DNA of 64,000 nt from Morinoia aosen (taxonomy: Eukaryota; Arthropoda; Malacostraca; Amphipoda; Talitridae): positions 25,662,355 through 25,726,354 of the forward strand of contig CM059571.1 of assembly GCA_030386875.1 (NCBI GenBank), in the 5' to 3' direction. Below the pieces are notes generated by a model. That model saw nothing but the letters and a program-made list of their open reading frames with translations, ran no database searches and was not told where the DNA came from. Of the stretch, positions 23,030 through 32,679 are shown piece after piece; position 1 is the stretch's first letter, and each line of letters begins with the position of its first letter. The translations under genes were made by a program, and so were the position numbers.

Positions 23030-24270
23030 GGTAAATGTTGAGGATTATTCGGGAATCGATTATCCACTTTTCGAATGCTAAACATAGAAAATTAGATCGA
23101 AATAAGGTCAAATTTTACTTTAATGTTGTCAACGATTTTCATAATTTCGTTGCGAAGAATCAATAAAGGAACACATTTAAGAATGTTTTACATGAATGAC
23201 ATTCTGCTCGCTGATGCGTTATTTTCGAATTATTCAACTTTGAAGTTGGCTTGTGCGCGCCAGGGAAGCGTGCGCGCCTAGTGTAATTTAATTAATAACG
23301 GAGGCTAACCCCCTATTACAAACGTAAAGAGGTTGGGTCGCGAGAGGTAGCCACAGTTCTTCTAGTGAAAATTATAAATAAAGGTTTCTAGTGACGTCCG
23401 TTTACATCGACTCCAAGGTTGCTGCCGCCATGGCGCCACCCGGTACTCAAGATGGTGACAGCCATCTTGGAGTCGATATAAACGGACGTCACTAGAAACC
23501 TTTATTTATAATTTTCACTATAAAAACTGTGGCTACCCCTCACGACCCAACCTCTTTAAGTTTGTGATAGGGGGTTAGCTTCCGTTTCTATTGCAGAAGC
23601 AATGACTGATTTTGCGCAAAAAAGGCCATTCAGGAGCGCCGTTCGTATAACTTCAAAGTTAAATAACTCAAAAACTAAGCATTTGCGAGCATATTGTCAT
23701 TCGTGCAAAACGTCTTAAAATCGACTATATTACCTATCTATATCAACGAAATTATGAAAATCGTTGACAACATTAAAGTAAAATTTGACCCAAAATAAAC
23801 AAGTTTACATCCATGCACTTTCCGTCGTAAATGATTATTTTACGAATTATAGCGGTAGGTTTAGTTTCGTCTTTGATGACGAATGCGCTGAAATAAACAG
23901 CTACTCATTGATTTTCGAATTTTAGTTGCTTGAATCATGGTAATAGCATCGAAATAAACTACTTTTCTTCCATACCCTTTTTTCGTCAAATGAATATTTT
24001 ACGAGTTAGCGCGGTAGGTTTAGTTTCGTCTTTGATAACGAGAAAACCAGAAGCGAGACGCCATTGCAGCGTTGCCATTGGCCGGGCCAAATGAATTACT
24101 TCCCGCTACAAACACTTGAGTTGCGGTAACTAATTCACCGCTATAACTCATAAAATACTCATTTCCGACGGAAAGTGCATAGAAGAAAACTTGCTTATTT
24201 CGATATAATTAACTATGTTGGGGCACCTAAAAATCAAATATCGATTCCCGAATAATCCTCAACATTAACC
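23030..24270. mobile_element. GGTNAAT-end, 8-bp-TSD element, copy A (1241 bp)
   Basis: The left end is GGTAAATGTTGAGGATTATT, and the reverse complement of the right end is GGTTAATGTTGAGGATTATT. Both continue CGGGAATCGAT. Flanking octamers ATTCAATT (23022-23029) and ATTTAATT (24271-24278) agree at 7 of 8 positions, so this is a target duplication. There is no transposase ORF, hence it is non-autonomous. Subterminal blocks (CTAAACATAG, AAATAAACAAG, GCACTTTCCGTC, TATAGCGGTA) are shared with the copies at 24508 and 25716. An internal perfect-looking palindrome is described separately. Confidence 0.8.
23300..23584. repeat. Internal palindrome of element copy A
   Basis: Two ~125-bp arms mirror each other (GTAAAGAGGTTGGGTCG, TTCTAGTGAAAATTATAAAT, AAAGGTTTCTAGTGACGTCC). 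They enclose a short core with ATGGCGCCACCCGG. The same outer arm sequence flanks an unrelated core in copy C (25940-26335). A long hairpin could form. Confidence 0.75.
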
Positions 24271-24507
24271 ATTTAATTTTCTAAGCTTCTCTGTTCAGTT
24301 AATTTTTTAAATTCTTATCGTAGAAAGACATTTATCCAACATAATCGACTATAGCGACAGTCAACTATGTATAAAACCAAAGAAATTAAATTAAGAAATG
24401 CTGGAGATAAAAAAATTAGCAAATATGATTCTGTTGAAACACCGATAAACACCTTACTAATTTTCGGACACTCACTGTGCTTTAATTTAATCGATGCAAA
24501 TTTTGCT

Positions 24508-24896
24508 GGTAAATCTGAAGGAGATGACAGTTGTCGATTTTACAAATTGTAATGGCTAAACATGGTTAATGACACCAAAATAAACAAGTTTTCTTCTATG
24601 CACTTTCTCGTCTCAAGTGAGTATTTTATTAGTTATAGCGGTAAATGACTTACCGCAACTCCAGTCTTTGAAGCGGAAAGAAATTCCTTGATCGAGTTGT
24701 ATGGCAATACTGCAATGGCGTCTCGCTTCCAGCGCTCTGTCTTGAAAGACGAAACCAAACCTACCGCTATACCTCGTTAAATACTAATTTGACGAAAAAA
24801 GTGTATAGAAGAAAAGTTGTTTATTTCGATTCAATTAATTAGGTTCAGGCACCAAAAAGGGGAAAATCGACAACTGTCATCTCCTTCAGATTTACC
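24508..24896. mobile_element. GGTNAAT-end, 8-bp-TSD element, copy B (389 bp)
   Basis: Inverted ends of about 34 bp start GGTAAATCTGAAGGAGATGA. They are flanked by a perfect octamer duplication ATTTTGCT at 24500-24507 and 24897-24904. The shortest and cleanest of the three copies, and non-coding. The superfamily is uncertain: an 8-bp duplication fits hAT, P or Merlin-type transposases, and the GG start slightly favours Merlin. Confidence 0.88.
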
Positions 24897-24904
24897 ATTT
24901 TGCT

Positions 24905-25707
24905 CTTTGCAAGCATAGACATAACGCAAACGAATCGAAATTATCCGGACTTCATAAACAATTATTCAAACATTTTTAACGTATCAAATGCGACATGCCC
25001 TACTGGTCGACACTTGGAGGATTTTCACATGCTGCTGACCAGCCAGCAGTTGCTAACTCATTTCGATTAAATGCTCAATGAAAATTAAATGAAGGCGCGA
25101 TATATTTAATGTTCGTTATTTTGAAATTGATCTCTAAAGTTGACTCTAATTTGAGTTGAATATTGAATTTCAGCTCAACTCACCGCACTTATGGTTTGAA
25201 AAGAAAAAAATTAACCTTCATCGATACGATCTGAGTTTGAATCTGCTTAAAAATAGGCTCTTTGACAGTCAAATTTAGATCAAGTAGTCAAGTGTTCAAC
25301 TACAATGTTCAAGACACCTGAGCCATCTTAACAAAATTTGAGACGGATTTAAGCGAACGAGTTGGTGACTTTAGCTACTAGTACCGCCTCGATTGCTGTC
25401 ACGTGTACGGAGCCAACGAAACTTAGCTATGGAAATGTACTCGAACTTGGTGCATCACTGATCGTGATACCACCTACTATTCGTGATTTAACCCTTTCTT
25501 TTTTAATGTTATATTTGATACGCTACCAATAAATATGACCGAGTCCAACCATACTCAATCGATCAAACTGAATAAAAACAAAGATCGTTCAGTGTCTATA
25601 TTTCCCGTATTGGCTGAATAATTACATCCAACGTCTCACTATTTTAAGCCGCAAATTCATTTAGTCCTTCCAAAAGATGTTTGAGTACAGCAAAATAATT
25701 TACGTCA
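24905..25707. other. Intergenic; diverged repeat at 24990-25200
   Basis: No gene. The segment 24990-25200 is related to 9175-9400. The remainder is AT-rich without identified content. Confidence 0.35.
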
Positions 25708-25715
25708 GAAAATAT

Positions 25716-26518
25716 GGTGAATGTTGAGGAGTTGACCATAATTGATTTTCAACTTTTGGATGCCTAAACATAGTTAATTATGTGTAAATTAACAACTTTT
25801 CTTCTGTGCAGTTTCCGTCTGAAATAATTATTGAACGAGTTATAGAAATGAATTACTTTCCGCAACTGTAGTGTTTAGAGCGGGAAGTAATTAAGTATTC
25901 AACTTTGAAGTTGCCTTTCGCAGCGATCGCGCCAAATTAAATGAATAACGGAAGCTAACATCCTATTACAAATGTAAAGAGGTTGGGTCGTGAGGGGTAG
26001 CCACAGTTCTTCTAGTGAAAATTATAAATAAAGGTTGTAACCGACCCATTACGTCGAATGACACGAAACACATGTAGCCATCACCGCTGCTTCGACGTAA
26101 TTGGCAGCCTTGAGATGACCGCAGGTCAGTCCGTAACTTCAACCCCGGTATATTGTGGGTTTGACGTATCTGGGAACATTCGAATTAAGTCTTTCGCATC
26201 GACAATATAACTCGTCATCTCATTAACTATGTTTATGCATAGTAGAATGTCACTTTATTTATAATTTTCACTAAAAGAACTGTGGCTACCCCTCACGACC
26301 CAACCTCTTTACGTTTGTAATAGGGTGTTTGCTTCCCTTATTCATTTTCCCCGCCTAAAACACTGGAGTTCCGGTAACTTATTTACCGCTATAACTTGTA
26401 AAATACTTATTTCAGACGGAAAGTGCATTGAAGAAAACTTGTTTATTTCGATCTCATTAACAATATATAGGCATTCAAAAGTGGAAAATCAATTATGGTC
26501 AGCTCCTCAACATATACC
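25716..26518. mobile_element. GGTNAAT-end, 8-bp-TSD element, copy C (803 bp)
   Basis: The left end is GGTGAATGTTGAGGAGTTGA, and the reverse complement of the right end is GGTATATGTTGAGGAGCTGA. A perfect octamer duplication GAAAATAT lies at 25708-25715 and 26519-26526. The interior carries the same palindromic arms as copy A (AAAGAGGTTGGGTCG, TTCTTCTAGTGAAAATTATA) around a different ~200-bp core. Non-coding. Confidence 0.88.
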
Positions 26519-27183
26519 GAAAATATTAATTTATACAAATTGAAACTCTAAAATACAAATTGAACAATTTGGGTTTGTAGGGGTTTGTATGACACAAACC
26601 CCTCTAGGGCAATTCATCAAATATCGAACTGAACTGATTATCGAACAACTTTGGAAATATGCGCGTTATAAATTTAGTAAGCATCCAAACTTGCTCAGTG
26701 CCAGTGATCTTACATCTAAAACTCCTATTTTAGTGATATAAACTCATTTCTGTGAGCTGCAAACTGCTACCAGCGGTTGCGAACGCATTTTCTGTACGAC
26801 CCTTACAAATTGGTCGAATTTTTTCACTCGAAAAATCTTACGCACCTCGGGAAAATTGCGACGGTTTAATTGTTGTTCGGTCACCGTCAACCTCCCGTCA
26901 TAACTAGAGAGTAGTGTTGTCATATGATGTTCTGTTGCTGTATTTTTTTCTTTTCCGCCAAAAACTTGATAATTATTCCATGTTCGACATTCAGTTCCTT
27001 TTTCATGTCAGTATTAAATACTGAACAAAGGTGTTCGAATCAAAATTCCTTTAAAATCATGAATTTATGCCTCGAACAAGGCTTTTCGATTCTTAATTCT
27101 TTTAAATAACTGAATCGATCTATTGAACGCCTGTTTTATTTCATTAAAATATTGTATTAACGCTTGATAATAACATTGAATAG

Positions 27184-27468
27184 TTGAAGATGGGAATTCT
27201 GGTGAGGGGCTACCAATCAGCTGCTGGTGTTCCAAGGCCCTCAAGATCATCAATGATTCGTCTGGCTACATTTACTGATGATCAATCCCTTGCCAAGAAA
27301 ATTGATGCAAGCATCAATAATAATTCATTGACGAGTGCTTTACACTCTACTCCAAAAAAATTCACACAGGTTGATGATCACAATGATGGTTCAACAAACA
27401 CTGCAAATGAAACATCGACATCATATTCAAATTTTGATAACTCTCCATTCAAATGCATCTTGAAAGTA
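27184..27468 (+). pseudogene. Exon-like passenger segment in transposon copy 1
   Basis: An open frame follows TTGAAG and ends at a perfect donor-like AAA/GTAAGT (about 27468/27469). It encodes a Ser/Thr/Asn-rich peptide (MGILVRGYQSAAGVPRPSRS at the start; DASINNNSLTSALHSTPKK and SPFKCILK later). No family is recognised. It could be an exon captured from a host gene or a remnant of the element's own gene. The same segment occurs inverted in copy 2 with few coding differences. Confidence 0.35.
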
Positions 27469-27487
27469 AGTAATGAGACAGTTATTT

Positions 27488-27795
27488 CAAACAAACAAAC
27501 AAAACAAACATCGGCATCTTTGGGATGCTTTATTTCCAATCAAGCCTGATACAAATGATCTTAAGCATTGGTTTTTCAAATGTCTTATAACTAACACTAT
27601 ATATAGGACACCATGACGGTTCCCCCGTAAAGCCGGTACCCATTTCCGACATCTGGGTCGAGTGGGGTATTGTGCTTGAGCTTTCCCTTATACCCAACGG
27701 GGAAAATCGCAGCGCCAGCGCCGGGATACGAACCCGCGACTCCAACATACAAGTCCGATCCCTTAACCGCTGTGCCACCGCGAGCATTTCCAAGA
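27488..27795 (-). mobile_element. tRNA-headed SINE inside transposon copy 1
   Basis: On the minus strand there is an A-box-like TGGCACAGCGG (27767-27777) and a B-box-like GGGTTCGTATCCC (27723-27735). They are spaced as in tRNA genes and followed by an unrelated body and a TTTG-rich tail (27488-27510). It sits at the same position in both transposon copies. Confidence 0.8.
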
Positions 27796-27909
27796 AAATC
27801 CAGTGCACCAAAGAAAAAAAAGAATGAAAGAAAAACGTTTATTTTCCAAGTGGCCACATGAGATACATGTCAACATATTGGGTTTTAAAAAGTTTCTTAA
27901 TATAGGACG

Positions 27910-28160
27910 TCCTAAAACAAAAGTTCCATACGAGGAGTACTAATTGACAAACCATCAGAGGTGTACAAATAGAAAAGCCATATGAGGCATAATAATTGAC
28001 AAACTATACGAGGTGTACTAATAGACAAACTATCAGAGGTGTACAAATAGTTAATGGACAAAATATACGAGGCGTACTAATAGACAAACCATACGTGGCG
28101 TGCTAATAGTCTAACAAATGTTCCATACGAGGAGAACTAATTGACAAACCATCCTGTTCG
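27910..28160. repeat. Short tandem repeats in transposon copy 1
   Basis: About eight diverged ~25-30-bp units of the type CATACGAGGTGTACTAATAG plus ACAAAC. Copy 2 has fewer units (29470-29612), and a stray unit lies at 31473-31506. Confidence 0.7.
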
Positions 28161-28408
28161 AATCAAAATTCTTGTTCGATTCATGATCGATATTGATGAA
28201 ATTATGTTATTAAAGAATTCGATTTTTAGAACAATAAATAAATTCCAACAATCTACGTTGTCTTTAAAGCGCCATCACAGAACAAGAAAGCAACTGTTCA
28301 AGAATAATCTTGCGGCCCGCAACAGTTATTCAGAGCAAAAGTTACCGATTTATGAAGGTTGTTTCTAGACACACGTGGTTTCTGTTCGATATTTGATGAA
28401 TTACCCTA

Positions 28409-29217
28409 GTGGCCTCCACACACGTACGGACTTATTTGTTAATGAAAATTACACACCGCAAAGAACCATCGTATGCAAATCAATAAACTATCCATCCTAA
28501 TACATGTTAATACAATATGCAAATAAATCCATCACTGCACAATACCACTGCATAGAAGTCATATGGCACAAAAATGGGGATTATCCCATTCAATGGCACA
28601 AAACTTCAAGGACTGACAAGACGGAGCGAGCGTGAGCGTCTCCTCCGCAAACTGGGAACAGATCTTCCTGCTCGATCCGTCTTTTAAACTGACGTATCGA
28701 AGGTGTTCTGTGCATTCAAATCGAACATAAAGGTATAGAATTTGATTGGACTTTATCATACGGAAATGTACGATGATACTATTCCACCTTTACTCTCGTT
28801 TCCATTGGAGCTGATATTTTGAGGCCGAGCAACGCAATTCACATTGATATCTTTCTTTGTTAAAAAATTGAGAATCGAAAGATGACAAGTCTTGTATGCC
28901 CTAGGTTAAGTAAATTAGGTTAAACACAGCTGTAAACATTGAAAATAGCTTGATGATAGGATGTCCTAGAAGTCACTGAACTAATTCGGGCCCACAAGTA
29001 GCTATACTCAAATATGTGCATTGTACTAGACTTAGGATACAATCTATTGTTTTATTACGTGTGGTAAATGAATTGTTTAAATATTCACACGTAGTTCTTA
29101 AACGAAGTTGAAAAGGAACTTTAGAACACTAAAATTGGATAATAGCATCTCTCTAGTAAAGTTTTGATGACTATCAATTCGTTTTATTTGAGCATCAATT
29201 TAGTGTTCTATGAAGTA
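28409..29217. other. Spacer between the two inverted TA-target elements
   Basis: About 0.8 kb that is not mirrored, with no recognised gene. It would form the loop if the two flanking elements paired. Confidence 0.5.
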
Positions 29218-29675
29218 TAGGGTAATTCATCAAATATCGAACAGAAATCACGTGTGTCTAGAAACAACCTTCATAAATCGGTAACTTTTGCTCTGAATAA
29301 CTCTTGCGGGCCTCAAGGTTATTCTTGAACAGTTGCTTTCTTGTTCTGTGATGTCGCTTGAAAGACAACGTAGATTATTGAAATGTATTTATTGTTCTAA
29401 AAATCGAATTCTTTAGTAACATAATTTCATCAATATCGAACAGGAATCGAACAAGAATTTTGATTCGAACAGGATGGTTTGTCAATTAGTTCTCTTCGTA
29501 TGGAACTTTTGTTAGACTATTAGCACGCCACGTATGGTTTGTCTATTAGTACGCCTCGTATATTTTGTCCATTAATATGCCTCGTATGGTCTATCTATTT
29601 GTACACCTCATGTGGCCACTTGGAAAATAAACGTTTTTCTTTCATTCTTTTTTTCTTTGGTGCACTGGATTTTCT

Positions 29676-29983
29676 TGGAAGTGCTTGCGGTGGCACATCG
29701 GTTAAGGGATCGGACTTGTATGTTGGAGTCGCGGGTTCGTATCCCGGCGCTGGCGCTGCGATTTTCCCCGTTGGGTATAAGGGAAAGCTCAAGCACAATA
29801 CCCCACTCGACCCAGGTGTCGGAAATGGGTACCGGCTTTACGGGGGAACCGTCATGGTGTCCTATATATATAGTGTTAGTTATAAGACATTTGAAAAACC
29901 AATGCTTAAGATCATTTGTATCAGGCTTGGTTGGAAATAAAGCATCCCAAAGATGCCGATGTTTGTTTTGTTTGTTTGTTTGA
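29676..29983 (+). mobile_element. tRNA-headed SINE inside transposon copy 2
   Basis: A-box-like TGGCACATCGG (29691-29701) and B-box-like GGGTTCGTATCCC (29733-29745), followed by a body and a TTTG-rich 3' tail (29961-29982). Nearly identical to the SINE in copy 1. It is tRNA-derived, not a functional tRNA gene. Confidence 0.8.
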
Positions 29984-30001
29984 AATAACTGTCTCATTAC
30001 T

Positions 30002-30286
30002 TATTTTCAAGATGCATTTGAATGGAGAGTTATCAAAATTTGAATATGATGTCGATGTTTCATTTGCAGTGTTTGTTGAACCATCATTGTGATCATCAAC
30101 CTGTGTGACCTTTTTTGGAGTAGAGTGTAAAGCACTCGTCAATGAATTATTATTGATGCTTGCATCAATTTTCTTGGCAAGGGATTGATCATCAGTAAAT
30201 GTAGCCAGACGAATCATTGATGATCTTGAGGGCTTTGGAACACCAGCAGATGATTGATAGCCCCTCACCAGAATTCCTATCTTCAA
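30002..30286 (-). pseudogene. Exon-like passenger segment in transposon copy 2
   Basis: Inverted duplicate of 27184-27468, starting MGILVRGYQSSAGVPKPSRS on the minus strand. At its 3' end copy 2 has AAATAAGT where copy 1 has AAAGTAAGT, so the donor-like site is lost here. No product family is recognised. Confidence 0.35.
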
Positions 30287-30865
30287 CTATTCAATGTTAT
30301 TATCAAGCGTTAATACAATATTTTAATGAAATGAAACAGGCGTTCAATAGATCGATTCAGTTATTTAAAAGAATTAAGAATCGAAAAGCTTTGTTCGAGG
30401 CATAAATTCATGATTTTTAAGGAATTTTGATTCGAACACCTTTGTTCAGTATTTAATACTGACATGAAAAAGGAACTGAATGTCGAACATGGAATAATTA
30501 TCAAGTTTTTGGCGGAAAAGAAAAAAATACAGTAACAGAACATCATATGACAACACTACTCTCTAGTTATGACGGGAGGTTGACGGTGACCCAACAACAA
30601 TTAAACCGTCGCAATTTTCCCGAGGTGCGTAAGATTTTTCGAGTGAAAAAATTCGACCAATTTGTAAGGGTCGTACAGAAAAGGCGTTCGCAACAGCTGG
30701 TAGCAGTTTGCAGCTCACAGAAATGAGTTTATATCACTAAAATAGGAGTTTTAGATGTAAGATCACTGGCACTGAGCAAGTTTGGATGCTTACTAAATTT
30801 ATTACGCGCATATTTCCAAAGTTGTTCGATAATCAGTTCAGTTCGATATTTGATGAATTACCCTA

Positions 30866-32640
30866 AATGGCGCGGTGACGAATACGCTCAAAAAAGTGAC
30901 AAACGCTATGTCGATGAATAGGAACATCAACAAGCAGTTCCATCTAAAGATTGTTTATCTATCGCTTATTTTTATTACGCATTCTTATTACTTACCCTTT
31001 CGTCAGATTACACAGCATCGACTTTCTATTACTCAAAAATATCGGTAACAAGGCAGAAAAAACGCGTTGGAATGCATCATGTAATTGATGTGTGAGATCA
31101 TTTCCAAACACGTGATCTAATGAGGAGAGCTTAATCTGATCATTTAAAAAAACAATACGAACTAATATGAATGTCATGTGTGTATGTTAGTTTATTTGTT
31201 TTTAATGAGCGTGTGTGTACTCTGTTTTTTTCATAAATTACTTTTGGCTTAACTTTTCGCATTATTTGAACATCATTTAAGATGGGATTTCAGCCTGTTT
31301 CAGAAGAGTGTTATACATGTTTTTTTTTAACTTACGACGAAGATCCTCAAAAGTATTCTCCAGTAGTATTTCATGTATTTAAAAGCTTTCAGTCATTGTG
31401 CTTTGGATAAAATATCCAAGAGAAAATGGTTCGATTGTTTCAATAACATAATTATCCCCTGACTCGACTATTGTACACCTCGTATGGTTTGTCTATCAAT
31501 TAGGAACCTTTATATTAATAAATTTTTAAAAAACATGTAATGCATTTTCATGTATCAACGTTCTTGGTAGTAATCGTTTTTTCTTTATTTCTTTTTTTCA
31601 TGTTCAACAGAAATGAGTTTACTCAGTTGAAGACGTCCATCGTAGCTGAGGTTACGGAGTTCTATGTATAATTATTTTGTTTTACGCTAATTTTTCTCCC
31701 TTTGTTGATATCTCGTTTTAGAGTGAGGAACAAAAGTTGCACTGCCATTCTAGTAGTGTTTGGACTAATGCCTTATAAAGAGGTAGTAAAATGTCAATAA
31801 CTTTAGGTCAGAGTTTTTTTTCTATGAAACCGAGAGTTTAGTTCGAAATCATGACGCTTGTCTCTATTTGCCATGCTAGAAGTCTTTGTGAGAGAGATTC
31901 CAAGGTTTCTTTGTTAGTTTACTGTTTCAATTGGAGTATCATTCCTGATATGCAGAAAGTGTCGATTAATACTTTCATTGAGAATCAATGAACATTTTAT
32001 CGAGGTAAAACAGTAAAGGAAGGTCGTTTGGAATAGTATCTCTGGCTTGCTCGGTGAACACCCTGAGACTAAACTTCGTGTCATTCGTGAATTAATCAAT
32101 TTTACTACCAATTCTGAGAACAACGTCGTCGATACAGATGATGAAGAGTAGCGGTCCAAAACGCTCCCATGTGAACCCCTGCGGTTGTTTGTGAACAGTC
32201 ATTGAAATTTTGTGAATAGTTACTCAATGTTTGCGGCCAGCGAGCCAGTTTCGTTTGAAACGATAGTAATTCATTTGAAATGAAATTCCCGTTACGTATC
32301 TCATTCCTCTTTGCTCACAAGCCTTTCGTAGAGGAACTTCAACCAAGGCTTCCTAAAAATCAAAATTTAAGGAGGACGGATTTTGTACAGTCTGAAGATT
32401 CGTTTGTCTTCCCCAAAGAAGTAAATCAGGTCGTAAGACAGCAGCGTTTTTTCCTGAAACTCGTGCTTACCGCCTGCCGTTAAATTTGGGGGTTGAAGGT
32501 GCTTTTAATTTGAATTTTTAATAATACTTGAAGTACTCTTGTGTACATGATGAAGAAAAAAAAACAGACCGATGGGGATGAGGTACTTGTCCGTGCCTTT
32601 CTTTTTGAAAACCTAAGTGGCATTCGTCCATTTCTGGTCT
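30866..32640. other. No recognisable gene
   Basis: AT-rich. Only short frames and one stray unit of the TA-element tandem repeat (31473-31506, TACACCTCGTATGGTTTGTC). Confidence 0.4.
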
Positions 32641-32679
32641 TGCGAAACTAGCTCAGCTTCGAGCAATTTACGTCATATT

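Larger units (their letters stand above)
26607..28406 (+). mobile_element. TA-target non-autonomous transposon, copy 1 (1800 bp), carrying a SINE
   Basis: The left end is GGGCAATTCATCAAATATCG, and the reverse complement of the right end is GGGTAATTCATCAAATATCG. Each is directly flanked by TA (26605-26606 and 28407-28408). In order it contains the left terminal region, an exon-like segment (27184-27468), a SINE on the minus strand (27488-27795), short tandem repeats (about 27910-28160) and the right terminal region. No transposase is present. The TA target fits a Tc1/mariner-like mobiliser, but the GGG start is not typical, so the superfamily is open. Its sister copy lies inverted at 29220-30863. 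Confidence 0.85.
29220..30863 (-). mobile_element. TA-target non-autonomous transposon, copy 2 (1644 bp), carrying a SINE
   Basis: Same element as copy 1 in the opposite orientation. Both ends read GGGTAATTCATCAAATATCG inward and are flanked by TA (29218-29219 and 30864-30865). It has the exon-like segment (30286 down to about 30002), the SINE (29676-29983) and fewer tandem units, which explains its shorter length. TA at all four ends supports two separate insertions of one family rather than one giant palindrome. Confidence 0.85.

Noticed and set aside
27723..29745. Functional tRNA genes at the two tRNA-like heads
   Set aside because: A- and B-box-like motifs are present, but they continue into a SINE body and TTTG tail. 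Both sit inside duplicated transposons, and I saw no convincing cloverleaf.
29539..29997. 123-133-codon ORFs on both strands at 29.6-30.0 kb
   Set aside because: They lie across the SINE and are mirrored at 27.5-27.9 kb. They are non-coding repeat sequence.
26607..30863. One giant 4.3-kb foldback element
   Set aside because: Inner ends at 28406 and 29220 have complete termini with their own TA flanks, which fits two separate insertions better.
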